Shown here: positions 1 to 7,077 of the stretch, piece by piece
Layout of the letters: every line of letters starts with the position of its first letter
Position numbering within the stretch: position 1 is the stretch's first letter
Origin: Deltaproteobacteria bacterium
GTDB taxonomy: Bacteria; Desulfobacterota_B; Binatia; UBA9968
Assembly: GCA_016193385.1 (NCBI GenBank)
Contig: JACPSF010000032.1
Location: forward strand, 1 to 18,980
Length of the DNA stretch: 18,980 nt
Direction: 5' to 3'
Position numbers and translations under genes: made by a program
Notes under the pieces: generated by a model
Seen by the model: the letters and a program-made list of their open reading frames with translations, nothing else
Told to the model about the DNA's origin: nothing
Database searches by the model: none

Positions 1-981
1 AAGGACAAGGACGCCATAACCTGTTACGTTTCCCCTGAGAGTAGAGTAATCGGTGGAACTGGGCTCCCTTACGTATGTGATCTGGGGAGCGGAACTGGTA
101 CCCAGGACGCACGGGTCCGGATTCGGGCGCGGCTGAGGAAGGGAGGAAGGACAGATTACTGAATCGGTGTCAAGACCGCCCGTCCAGGGCACGACACCGG
201 CCTGTTCAGAGAAATCATCGGCCATCTTCTTTACGTCAAGGAGATCCCCGCTAGTCTCAATACTCGGTTGAGCGCCAAGTCCAAGAACTTGATGGATTGA
301 AGAGTTATATTGATTCTTGAGCGCGTTTGTAATCGAATCGCTGGTTGTTGCTATTCCCCGGAGAGCCGCCTTGGGACCCTGGGTATCGTCTGAGGTAGTC
401 AAAAGATTTCCGGCGTTCCAATCGTTCCCACTGATGCGCATGGAGTCATCGTAGTCAAAGAAGTTGTTAGAACTAGAATTGGATGAATCGCTGGTTGGGG
501 TGGCTGAAGAGGCATCGACATAACTAGCCGCTGGTGGAGTGAAACCGGCGTTAGAGCGTCCCACATAGGCCTTGATTTTCCTCGTAGCCCCGTTAGGACC
601 ATAGGCAGTGGAGTCCAAGATGATCAAATTGTTGGTGTCGTTGTTCGGGTTTGGATCAATGGGATCATTTTTTGCTGTCACGGTATAGCTGAATCCCGGG
701 GTGGAGGGAAAAGAAGTGTTGGGAACGAGAACACACGGGGGCGAAGGGCAATCGATTTGCTTATTAAAATTCTTTCCCCATGGGATCATGGTCAAAGCGT
801 GATGCAAGCCTGCCTCCGCCACCTGCAGGCCCTGATCGGAGAATTTGACATTGGAGGACGTTTTAAGGTTAAGACCAGAAAAAAAAAGGTTGGCAGAGAT
901 ATACATCAAGATGATAGCCATTGCGAAAAGGACTGTAAAAAGGGCAAGGCCCTCCGATCTTTTGAGGATTTTTAAAGGCAC
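1..981 (-). CDS. PilX-like minor pilin assembly protein (3' end beyond window)
   Basis: Reading leftwards, an open frame runs from about 990 to the window edge with no stop, so the C-terminus is missing. It opens with a short basic stretch (KILKRSEG) followed by a hydrophobic helix (LALFTVLFAMAIILMYISA) and then a QGLQVAEAGLHHAL segment. This is the layout of PilX N-terminal-domain proteins, membrane-anchored accessory components of type IV pili. The rest is Ser/Thr/Asn-rich, as in the other two PilX-like genes here. In-frame start candidates are GTG at 990 and GTG at 981; neither has a convincing ribosome-binding site, and 981 is my choice. A strong -10 box ends only 11 bases before 990, so the message may be nearly leaderless. 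The frame is intact throughout the visible part. PilX family assignment is firm; the exact start is not. Confidence 0.8.
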   Translation of the reverse strand, partial: MPLKILKRSEGLALFTVLFAMAIILMYISANLFFSGLNLKTSSNVKFSDQGLQVAEAGLHHALTMIPWGKNFNKQIDCPSPPCVLVPNTSFPSTPGFSYTVTAKNDPIDPNPNNDTNNLIILDSTAYGPNGATRKIKAYVGRSNAGFTPPAASYVDASSATPTSDSSNSSSNNFFDYDDSMRISGNDWNAGNLLTTSDDTQGPKAALRGIATTSDSITNALKNQYNSSIHQVLGLGAQPSIETSGDLLDVKKMADDFSEQAGVVPWTGGLDTDSVICPSSLPQPRPNPDPCVLGTSSAPQITYVREPSSTDYSTLRGNVTGYGVLVL

Positions 982-1000
982 GATTCCCACGTTGAAGGCG

Positions 1001-1029
1001 ATTATATGATAAAGTCGACACGCGTTCAA
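1001..1029 (-). promoter_or_regulatory. sigma-70-type promoter for the leftmost PilX-like gene
   Basis: On the minus strand there is TTGAAC (1029-1024), exactly 17 bases, then a perfect TATAAT (1006-1001). Transcription would start around 994-996, immediately before the GTG candidates at 990 and 981, leaving almost no leader. Confidence 0.65.
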
Positions 1030-1047
1030 AAGGGGTATGACAAATTT

Positions 1048-1068
1048 CTCCAAGTTTAAATTTTCACT
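1048..1068 (-). repeat. 21-base AT-rich direct repeat, copy 1
   Basis: Matches 2457-2477 at 18 of 21 positions, same strand; the core AATTTTCACT is identical. It sits about 20 bases upstream of the -35 box of the leftmost PilX-like gene, a typical place for an activator site. Confidence 0.4.
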
Positions 1069-1162
1069 GGGCTGAGGTCGTTTTACAGGTGAAATCCATC
1101 TGATGCATTTAATGGAGAGTCGGTTGCTGGCCGGATTGGGCCGGTTTCCTCAGATAATTCGG

Positions 1163-1287
1163 GTAGCATCGGAGAGTTCCTCGACCGATATGATACTCCC
1201 TAGCTTACCGAGCCGTGTGGTCATGGTGTGCCATCCCAATTTCAGCTCACAGACACGGCTCTAAGGCAGGCAGAGACGGGCGTCTCT
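1163..1287. other. block of three inverted repeats, possible structured RNA or regulatory element
   Basis: The gene-free stretch 991-1356 contains three consecutive inverted repeats. First is an imperfect pair, GTAGCATCGG (1163-1172) with CCGATATGATAC (1185-1196). Second is a perfect 9-bp pair, GAGCCGTGT (1210-1218) with ACACGGCTC (1253-1261), enclosing a nested ATGG/CCAT hairpin (1223-1234). Third is AGAGACG/CGTCTCT (1272-1287). No long T run follows on either strand, so a simple intrinsic terminator is unlikely. I do not recognise a known riboswitch core. It lies downstream of the 1357-1650 gene and upstream of the promoter at 1001-1029. Confidence 0.4.
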
Positions 1288-1356
1288 ATCAGCCAGAAAA
1301 ACCCCAACTTAAGTAGTCTCCTCTGAGTCTAAAAGGCGTCTCCGCTGGGCGTACGG

Positions 1357-1650
1357 CTATGTTGGCTGCGCGATCGCTCGTTGCTTCTTAAAGTAATGAA
1401 AATTTACTAACCCAAACATGCTGAAGCCGAAGATCACGTAAAATGCAATGAACACTTGTGACCGGCTGTCAGTAATGGCCAGCGTTTCGATTAAACTCTT
1501 AAAGCCCCAGTAGTAGGAGAAGCTGAAAGTGTTCACAAGGCAGGACTCGCGCATCCCATTAAAGGCCAGTAAAGTTATTACCACCGCATAGAGGATCGCT
1601 TCCCACGGCGTTATCAAGCAGCCATCAGCAACAAGGCGTGCTAATTCCAT
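1357..1650 (-). CDS. small two-helix membrane protein of unknown function
   Basis: Predicted 97-residue protein with two hydrophobic segments, about residues 17-32 (WEAILYAVVITLLAF) and 66-84 (VFIAFYVIFGFSMFGLVNF), ending in a basic tail (HYFKKQRA). The sequence between them is polar and aromatic. Start ATG at 1650 follows AGGAAGGAATAGGTGG, a good purine-rich ribosome-binding region about 5 bases away. I do not recognise a family. It lies between a response regulator and a PilX-like gene, all on the same strand, so a link to pilus function or its control is possible but unproven. The ordered hydrophobic/basic pattern and the ribosome-binding site argue that it is a real gene. Confidence 0.65.
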   Translation of the reverse strand: MELARLVADGCLITPWEAILYAVVITLLAFNGMRESCLVNTFSFSYYWGFKSLIETLAITDSRSQVFIAFYVIFGFSMFGLVNFHYFKKQRAIAQPT

Positions 1651-1658
1651 CGATCCAC

Positions 1659-1772
1659 CTATTCCTTCCTGGGCGATTCCGAGCCTAATCCCGGCGAAGA
1701 CAATTCATGCGCCAATGACCATCGTACTGGTGATTCTCCAACCCGTGCTTTCAGCTCTATCTGCCCCTGCAT
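1659..1772 (-). CDS. possible 37-residue leader-type ORF
   Basis: ATG at 1772 is preceded by GGGGAG at 6 bases' spacing. The frame runs 37 codons to a TAG at 1661-1659 that overlaps the ribosome-binding region of the next gene (start 1650), an arrangement seen in translationally coupled pairs. The product (begins MQGQIELKARV) is polar, with no recognisable domain. It may be chance. Confidence 0.25.
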   Translation of the reverse strand: MQGQIELKARVGESPVRWSLAHELSSPGLGSESPRKE

Positions 1773-1866
1773 GGGAACTCCCCTAATGAGTTAACTTTTC
1801 TGAGAGGCTGTGAGACCAGGGCCTTTACAATCGTGGCTCTGTTTCACGGAAACCACATCCTGAACA

Positions 1867-2259
1867 TCAATCCGGGGCTCGTCTGGTCTGACTCAAAAGC
1901 CGATTCACGACGTCAACAATCTGCTTGCCGGTGAAAGGCTTGGTCAAATAGTAATCACAGCCCACTTCATAGGCCAGCCGTATGTCATCGTAGTGGCCTT
2001 TCACCGTGAGCATCATAACCGGAATTGAAGAAGTATCAGGGTCGGCTTTTAGTCGCCTCAGGACCTCCAGGCCGTCCATATTCGGCAGCATAATATCGAG
2101 AACGATGAGATCTGGTTTTTGCTCTTCCAGTTGCCTAAAAACTTCCGTGCCGCTGCACGCGCAGATCACCTTGTAGCCCTCACCTTCGAGAACCGCCCGT
2201 GCGATGTTGAGAATGTCAAGGTTATCGTCAACCACCATTATGGTTTTCTGGTAACTCAC
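1867..2259 (-). CDS. single-domain response regulator (CheY-like receiver)
   Basis: A 130-residue protein that is a receiver domain and nothing else: the acidic pair D11-D12 (VVDD), phosphoacceptor D55 (VLDIMLP), T85 (MLTVKG) and K107 (LTKPF) are all in place, so it should accept phosphate from a histidine kinase in the cytoplasm. No DNA-binding, enzymatic or PilZ output domain follows, so it acts by protein contact or as a phosphorelay intermediate. No histidine kinase is in the window. Start is GTG at 2259; no better start exists before the first beta strand, though the ribosome-binding site is weak. It lies between two PilX-like genes. Control of pilus motility or assembly is a natural guess but not shown by the sequence. 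Confidence 0.92.
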   Translation of the reverse strand: MSYQKTIMVVDDNLDILNIARAVLEGEGYKVICACSGTEVFRQLEEQKPDLIVLDIMLPNMDGLEVLRRLKADPDTSSIPVMMLTVKGHYDDIRLAYEVGCDYYLTKPFTGKQIVDVVNRLLSQTRRAPD

Positions 2260-2317
2260 GCTTTACTCAACGCGCACAACGTGGCTACAAGCGCTTCCTA
2301 CGCACGGTTCAGCCCGA

Positions 2318-2346
2318 ATCTTACTAAAATTTCTCGCGCGAGACAA
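2318..2346 (-). promoter_or_regulatory. candidate sigma-70 promoter for the response regulator
   Basis: Minus strand TTGTCT (2346-2341), 17 bases, TAAGAT (2323-2318). Both hexamers match 4 of 6 consensus bases. It lies about 60 bases upstream of the GTG start at 2259. Moderate support only. Confidence 0.4.
2332..2343. promoter_or_regulatory. 12-base perfect palindrome overlapping the -35 box
   Basis: TCTCGCGCGAGA is a perfect palindrome covering part of the candidate -35 element and spacer of the response-regulator promoter. This is a possible operator; no regulator can be named. Confidence 0.35.
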
Positions 2347-2456
2347 GTATTTGTTTCCACAAAAGATTCGCTTTTTAGCTTCAGTTGACGGTACGCATCA
2401 CCACACCAACAACCACCTCTTACCTAAACAAGCAAGTGAAAAGGCGGCAGGTACCA

Positions 2457-2477
2457 CCCCAAATTTGAATTTTCACT
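2457..2477 (-). repeat. 21-base AT-rich direct repeat, copy 2
   Basis: Second copy of the element at 1048-1068 (18 of 21 identical). It lies between the frameshifted PilX tail (ending 2510) and the response-regulator promoter, about 110 bases upstream of the latter. The rest of 2260-2509 holds no gene that I can support. Confidence 0.4.
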
Positions 2478-2509
2478 AAAATTAGAATCTTGGATGATTT
2501 CAGCAGATA

Positions 2510-2679
2510 TCAGAAGCTCTGGTACCAGCCGACCTGTGTGACCGCAGGCGGCAAGAGGGAAGCTCCAACTTCAGCGTTGTACACGATGGTTGGATTTCCC
2601 GACACCTCTTTGACTTCGTTGCCAGAACCCCCCCTCAAAACACCTGTTTCCATGAAAGCATCAGGATGAGCTTTGAAAA
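2510..2679 (-). pseudogene. out-of-frame C-terminal tail of the adjacent PilX-like gene
   Basis: The main frame of the upstream PilX-like gene reads ...CSSAVNDAF and then changes character, stopping at 2635. In the next frame, from the T4 run (A4 at 2676-2679 on the plus strand), a well-formed continuation begins KAHPDAFMETGVLRGGSG and ends with VGWYQSF and a stop at 2512-2510. Restoring one T in the run joins both frames into one protein of about 438 residues. The aromatic C-terminal ending resembles ends of PilX-type proteins. This is either a real one-base loss or a homopolymer sequencing error. Confidence 0.6.
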
Positions 2680-3825
2680 GGCATCATTGACCGCAGATGA
2701 GCAATAACGATAGTCGCTGTTCCCACCTCCCGAGGTGTTTAACGTCGGACCCGGTCCTATTGCATCATCCGCTGTACCGTATATCCCATCTGGTCCTACG
2801 ATTTTAGCCACTAGTGTTCCGCCCATTATCGCACCATTTCCCCCACCGAACCTTGTCATAACGCCAGTACCAATAACCAATATCACCCCGCGGTAGGAGA
2901 AGTTTCCGTGTAATGCTAAGTTGCCCTTTACGACAAGGATTCCTGCTCCGGACACTGGACCTAATGTCAAGTCTCCATCTGCTACTACTAACTTCTCATC
3001 TCCTACCGAGCCAATGCTTGGGGGAGTGCCTCCGCTCGGAACGATGTAGTCCGCTTTCTTTTCTATTATAGCCACCAGCAATTTCAAGTCGTTTACGTTC
3101 GTATAATCGAACCCATAGGTGTTTTTGATATTATTAACTTCTCCGCTGGCCACTATGTCATCAGTTTTACCCCCGGCATAGAAAGTGACGTAGGTTCCAG
3201 GTTTAGAATTATTAATTGCGATTTGAACGCTAGCCTTTGAAGCGCCGTCGGTCACTGCAACGACTGGTTTGGACGGAGTTGAACCACAGCCAGAGGCTTC
3301 ATCTCCACTTAGTAGTTTGGCATTACTTTGCCCACCGGTAAAATCCGCGCTATTTCCGATCAACGTGATGCTCCCAGGCAGAGGAACACTGAATTGCTTA
3401 AACTGGGTTTCTAAGACCACTTGGGCGTTGCCGGAGGGGCAAGACCCAGCCCCTGTGGCTGCTGGTACGCAACCGGTAGAGCTAACCTTTACCCGCTTCG
3501 GGCTCGATCCCGGTACCAACTCTCCAACAACGGTATAGCTCCCGCTACCGAAACCCGCATTGCTAAGGAGTGTTGTAGGACCTGCTGTGCTAGAGACAGT
3601 CGCGAAATCGTTAGTCCCGTCCCCATTGGCCAACTCCTGAAAGGCATGACTAATGCCTGCATCTGCAATGTAAAAGGCCATGCTGCCGGTCCTATGATGG
3701 CTTGTTTTCTTCAGGTCCAAACGAGCAAAGAAGAGACTCGCTCCAGTCATGGTGAGAAGCATCGTTACGACAAAGGTGACTATTAATAGCGCCATCCCTT
3801 GGGAATCTTTTCCTAGCGTCTTCAT
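2635..3825 (-). CDS. PilX-like minor pilin assembly protein, frameshifted near its C-terminus
   Basis: 396 residues as read. The N-terminus (MKTLGKDSQGMALLIV) has a short basic head and a hydrophobic helix (about residues 11-33), then FYIADAGISHAFQEL, the PilX signature region. A long Ser/Thr/Gly-rich beta-type region follows, including a DGIYGTADD stretch around residue 350 that resembles acidic turn motifs seen in calcium-binding secreted proteins. Role by family: inner-membrane-anchored component promoting type IV pilus assembly or adhesion. ATG at 3825 follows GGAGAGG (3842-3836). The gene has its own sigma-54-type promoter just upstream, separating it from the pilin operon before it. The last residues are probably out of frame: a one-base change near 2676-2679 would extend the protein to 2510. 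Confidence 0.85.
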   Translation of the reverse strand: MKTLGKDSQGMALLIVTFVVTMLLTMTGASLFFARLDLKKTSHHRTGSMAFYIADAGISHAFQELANGDGTNDFATVSSTAGPTTLLSNAGFGSGSYTVVGELVPGSSPKRVKVSSTGCVPAATGAGSCPSGNAQVVLETQFKQFSVPLPGSITLIGNSADFTGGQSNAKLLSGDEASGCGSTPSKPVVAVTDGASKASVQIAINNSKPGTYVTFYAGGKTDDIVASGEVNNIKNTYGFDYTNVNDLKLLVAIIEKKADYIVPSGGTPPSIGSVGDEKLVVADGDLTLGPVSGAGILVVKGNLALHGNFSYRGVILVIGTGVMTRFGGGNGAIMGGTLVAKIVGPDGIYGTADDAIGPGPTLNTSGGGNSDYRYCSSAVNDAFSKLILMLSWKQVF

Positions 3826-3853
3826 GGATATTCAGCCTCTCCGATCTCTTGCA

Positions 3854-3869
3854 AGCTAGAAACGTGCCA
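3854..3869 (-). promoter_or_regulatory. sigma-54 (-24/-12) promoter for the second PilX-like gene
   Basis: Minus strand TGGCACG, four bases (TTTC), TAGCT: a perfect -24 element and a -12 element with the invariant GC at correct spacing. Expected transcript start near 3843 leaves a leader of only about 18 bases that still contains GGAGAGG. The rest of the gene-free stretch 3826-4117 shows no ORF or clear terminator. Confidence 0.65.
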
Positions 3870-4117
3870 GTCTAAAATTTAATTTGAATTCAATAGGTTA
3901 GGCGAGCTAGCTGGGAGTGTAAAACTGCGGAAGGCAGTTGCAATGACAAATTATGTAAGAAAAAATTGAGAGAGGGCCGGACGATTACACTATTGGCTGG
4001 TGAGAGTCACACGTGGATGATCGGCCTGGGACCACGCCATGAGGTGGTTTGACAGCTCAACTTGGAATCTTGAGACTGGCCTAGGGCGGGAATTTCAACC
4101 AAGGACTGAGAGATCGG

Positions 4118-5227
4118 CTAACCCACCTTCTCGTTCCAGGCGACAAGCTTGGCCTGCTTGGGCAGCGTTACCCAGCCATTGGCTGCGTTAAGGTTGCAAC
4201 TGCTAAATCTGACGTGGGCATTTCCCCGCACGTCGAGCTCGACTTGCGGGTCATACGTGATACTCTCGCCGAGCATCAAGCTCCCGTTAATACCGGCATT
4301 TCCGTTGATCTGAACCTGGATATCGCCGCGCGCTATGACTAGCCCATTGAACGTAAAATTGCCTGATATGTCTAAAGCCCCGTCTACGATCAGCACACCG
4401 TAACCGTCGATGGTGCCCGAAATGTCTGCATTACCGTTGATCCGGGTAATCCTGGGGCTTGCGGATGTCCCCCAAGAATCGTTGCCGCTGAAGTGTCCGC
4501 CAGCCAAATCGGTATGGGTAAGGGCCAGGAACTGGTCCGCCAACTGGGTAGCGGTCGGGGTCGTCGGAGGTACGACCAGGACGCTCGGGCTCCCTCCAGA
4601 CCCCGTAACGAGATTCATCTGGTCGGACGCCAACCCCCCGTCACTGGTTGTATTGTTGGTGATCTCAGTCTGCAATGCTGGATCGGTTACTGCGACCCCT
4701 GGAACCGCGGATGCCATCCCACATTGATCAGTGCCGTTGATCTCAAACGAAGTTCCGGAAAAGCTGGTTTCAGTGGTTGACGCAAGCGATCCTGTGAGAC
4801 TAACCGCGCCTAGACCGTAGTTGCCACGGGCGATATAGGCCGTGACCACTTTCTGCGAGTTGTTCGGGCCCTGAGCCGTCGAAGTCAATATCGCTTGGGC
4901 TCCACCGGCGGTGTTTATAGCTGTAACCGAATAGCTATAACCGGTCAGCGTGGGATGAGCAGTCAATGGCACAATTGGAGTTGTCGATGAATAGGTAAAA
5001 ACTCCTCCGCTTGGGATCGCGGCCAACGCATGCTGGATTCCCATATCAGCGACTTGAAGGGTGATATCACCTACCTTGAGATTGGCGGCAACCTGAAGAT
5101 TGAGCCCGCTCGACCTGACGCCTGAAAACAGGAGCGGCAAAAGCAAAGCGCTGACCATGATCACGAGCACCAGGGCCAGGCCTTTTTCAGACTTCAAAGT
5201 TAAACTCAGCGGCCTATCTTTAAACAT
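4118..5227 (-). CDS. pilX: PilX-like minor pilin assembly protein
   Basis: 369 residues, complete. Residues 1-15 are polar and basic; a hydrophobic helix follows (LALVLVIMVSALLLPLLF, about 17-34), then LQVAANLKVGDITLQVADMGIQHAL, matching the N-terminal domain of PilX proteins. The C-terminal half is Gly/Asn/Ser-rich with repeated short beta-like units (INGNADISG, IDGYG, LDISGNFTFNG). It ends QAKLVAWNEKVG. ATG at 5227 is preceded by AGGAGG at 7 bases, an excellent ribosome-binding site. It follows pilW on the same strand, as expected for a fimT-pilV-pilW-pilX minor-pilin operon, and probably shares that operon's transcript. It is one of three PilX-like genes in the window. Confidence 0.88.
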   Translation of the reverse strand: MFKDRPLSLTLKSEKGLALVLVIMVSALLLPLLFSGVRSSGLNLQVAANLKVGDITLQVADMGIQHALAAIPSGGVFTYSSTTPIVPLTAHPTLTGYSYSVTAINTAGGAQAILTSTAQGPNNSQKVVTAYIARGNYGLGAVSLTGSLASTTETSFSGTSFEINGTDQCGMASAVPGVAVTDPALQTEITNNTTSDGGLASDQMNLVTGSGGSPSVLVVPPTTPTATQLADQFLALTHTDLAGGHFSGNDSWGTSASPRITRINGNADISGTIDGYGVLIVDGALDISGNFTFNGLVIARGDIQVQINGNAGINGSLMLGESITYDPQVELDVRGNAHVRFSSCNLNAANGWVTLPKQAKLVAWNEKVG

Positions 5228-5258
5228 GGCATTCCTCCTGCCTGCTTCCTTTAATTCA

Positions 5259-5345
5259 TCAGCTCGTGCTGGACAAGATCAGGGCCATAAGGACAATGAC
5301 CAGTGCGATTCCAGAGTTGCTTCCAGTCATTTTCCATCGTTTCAC
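5259..5345 (-). CDS. 28-residue PilX-N-terminus-like peptide or gene remnant
   Basis: GTG at 5345 follows GAGGAATGG at good spacing. The frame encodes a basic head (MKRWKMTG), a hydrophobic run (GIALVIVLMALILSS), then a stop at 5261-5259. This is exactly the start of a PilX-type protein, cut off at the end of its membrane helix. It sits between pilW and the complete PilX gene. Either an earlier PilX copy has been deleted down to its first codons, or this is a tiny membrane peptide in its own right. Confidence 0.5.
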   Translation of the reverse strand: MKRWKMTGSNSGIALVIVLMALILSSTS

Positions 5346-5397
5346 TAACCATTCCTCGACTCTATCATTCACCGGTGCCTTGTGACCTTTCGATCTC

Positions 5398-6132
5398 CTA
5401 TGACGGCAGTCCCCGATTACGGAGGTCGGCATTGGAGGTCATCGTGGCATTCAACTGACCGCCAAACTGCTGATCGGGGTTTTTTGATTGGACCGTCAAG
5501 GTGATCTGCACCCTCTGTATGTTAGCCACCACAATCGGTGACATGGCAGTGGATGAATTCTGAACAAAGTAAGCTAGCGTAAACCCACCTGTCGGCACGT
5601 TGCAGTCGGTCAGGGGTTGCGTCACGGTTGTCCCGCTTTCGTCTTTTGCCCTCCGGGTAACGTCGCCGAAGCCTGAGGCGCAGTTCTGCGGACCCGGCGA
5701 CTCATACTGATACGTAAGCTCTTCATTGGGATCATTGCAGTCACCATCTGGATCTGACGAAGCGACGCTCCCGCGGAAATCATAGGTAAAGGTAATTGCT
5801 GTGCTGGTAGCTGTAATGATGGCGGGTGCCCCGGCCACGACACCGCCTCCGCAACTGGCCCCACTCGTTACTCCAAGGGGATTATACGCAGCGTTTCTGA
5901 TCTCCCGGACCATGATGTCGAGCACGTTACGAGTGTACTCCTGGGCCTCCAGGCGGTTCTCCTGGAGCTTAACGGAATGGGTCTGCACGCGGAAGATGCT
6001 GTAGATCGCGCTGACAATCAGGGACGTCATCAAAATGGATATCAAGAACTCCACCAGCGTAAATCCGTTCTCCGGCCCGTCAAGCGCAACGCGCGCCGAC
6101 AAACCTGGCATCTTGAACCGTTTGAACGACAT
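5398..6132 (-). CDS. pilW: PilW-like minor pilin (type IV prepilin)
   Basis: 244 residues. Class III prepilin signal: a 23-residue leader ending in G23, then F24-TLVE28 with the conserved Glu at +5 and a hydrophobic helix (LISILMTSLIVSAIYSIF). PilD would cleave after G23 and N-methylate F24. The VQTHSVKLQENRLEAQEYTRNVLDIMVREIRNAAYNP-type region after the helix is typical of PilW, and two or more Cys in the C-terminal half may form disulfides. ATG at 6132 lies 6 bases after the pilV stop, so the two are co-translated. It functions in priming pilus assembly at the inner membrane with FimT, PilV and PilX. Confidence 0.9.
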   Translation of the reverse strand: MSFKRFKMPGLSARVALDGPENGFTLVEFLISILMTSLIVSAIYSIFRVQTHSVKLQENRLEAQEYTRNVLDIMVREIRNAAYNPLGVTSGASCGGGVVAGAPAIITATSTAITFTYDFRGSVASSDPDGDCNDPNEELTYQYESPGPQNCASGFGDVTRRAKDESGTTVTQPLTDCNVPTGGFTLAYFVQNSSTAMSPIVVANIQRVQITLTVQSKNPDQQFGGQLNATMTSNADLRNRGLPS

Positions 6133-6138
6133 GAGTTC

Positions 6139-6573
6139 TTACTGCTTGACCGCCGAGGAAAAAGTCAGACTGTGGCTCCTATAATCCGTCCAATCGACTT
6201 TGACGTCGAGGCGGTTGACCCCTGAGGTAGGAGAATTGGCGATAATTTGCCAGCTCCGGCTGAAAGTGAGCCCCAGGGAGGTCTTGGTATCCGAGCAGCC
6301 CGCGGTGGTATACGAGGGGCAGCTTGGCAAGGCGGCAACGGTCATCCCTTTTAGCTCCTCCAGCTTATCCTGGGCGATATTGGTAGCGATAGTGTTGAAA
6401 TAGCTCGTCTGATTCGCTCTCATGACCGAAGTTGCCCCGACGGCGAGCCCCAACACTGCAACGGCGAAAATTGACATAGCCACCAAAATCTCGATCAGCG
6501 TAAACCCGGCGGATGTTTTACATCTGGCGCTGGCGCGGTTCGCGACTCGATATTTTGGCTTTGCCCCCTTCAT
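6139..6573 (-). CDS. pilV: PilV-like minor pilin (type IV prepilin)
   Basis: 144 residues from ATG 6573, which has GGAGG 8 bases upstream; longer upstream frames lack this. A basic leader ends in SAG23, then F24-TLIE28 and a helix (ILVAMSIFAVAVLGLAVGA), a perfect prepilin peptidase site. The following region (NTIATNIAQDKLEELKGM) is characteristic of PilV/GspI-type pseudopilins. Cys residues at the PSCPSYTTAGCSD turn probably form a disulfide loop. It lies between fimT (stop 6612) and pilW (start 6132). Confidence 0.92.
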   Translation of the reverse strand: MKGAKPKYRVANRASARCKTSAGFTLIEILVAMSIFAVAVLGLAVGATSVMRANQTSYFNTIATNIAQDKLEELKGMTVAALPSCPSYTTAGCSDTKTSLGLTFSRSWQIIANSPTSGVNRLDVKVDWTDYRSHSLTFSSAVKQ

Positions 6574-6611
6574 CGCGGATCCTCCACAAATATACTTTCT
6601 TGAAGACACTG

Positions 6612-7009
6612 CTACGTGCAAGTTGTGTCTTGTATATTCACGCGCCCCACGGCCTTTACGCAAACAAACTTCTGCGCTGAGCCGTTATTCAGCTTAATCT
6701 CCGCGCCCGCGCTGGCGGTGCCACGCGGGGTAAAGACTGGATTCGAGGAAACAGACAGGATGGTAATCCCCGGATAAAGCTGGCTGATGTCGCGGGAGTC
6801 GGTGCCGAGGGTGAAGGTGTAGGTCCCTGTTGTGGTGTTAAACGTGACTGTGTTGTTGGTGTTTTGCGAGATGGCTTTCATCCTGGCCACCTGCAGGTCG
6901 GTTGCCACTTGACGCGCAGCAGAGGTTAGCCTGATTGTAGGCATCCAGGAAAGAAAACTCGGGGTCGCTACAGCCAGCACAACCTTTCGCCCCCGTACCC
7001 ATGTTCCAT
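6612..7009 (-). pseudogene. fimT: FimT/GspH pseudopilin with lost N-terminal pilin helix
   Basis: Residues encoded from about 6980 down to 6612 are clear FimT/GspH: AVATPSFLSW, RLTSAARQVATDLQVARMKAISQN, a beta-rich domain and a C-terminal FTPRGTASAG...VGRVNIQ segment. The expected start, a short leader, then GFTLIEL and the rest of a membrane helix, is absent. In a different frame, ATG at 7009 encodes MEHGYGGER, a credible prepilin leader, and it abuts VVLAVATPS in the main frame. About 15 codons (roughly 44 bases) of the pilin core seem to be missing at the junction near 6980-6983. The main frame stays open upstream to 7094, but that part overlaps a sigma-54 promoter and shows no helix. As written, the product could not be processed or inserted as a pilin. 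Confidence 0.7.
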
Positions 7010-7077
7010 TTTTGCAACTTTGGTCACGCAAAACCTTGAACAGAGGCAGGCCCGAGTATTTCCTGTCTGACGGGGTT

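Noticed and set aside
1163..1287. cyclic-di-GMP/cGAMP (GEMM), cobalamin or fluoride riboswitch
   Set aside because: None of the conserved core sequences of these classes could be found on either strand, and the block lies upstream of the mapped-looking promoter.
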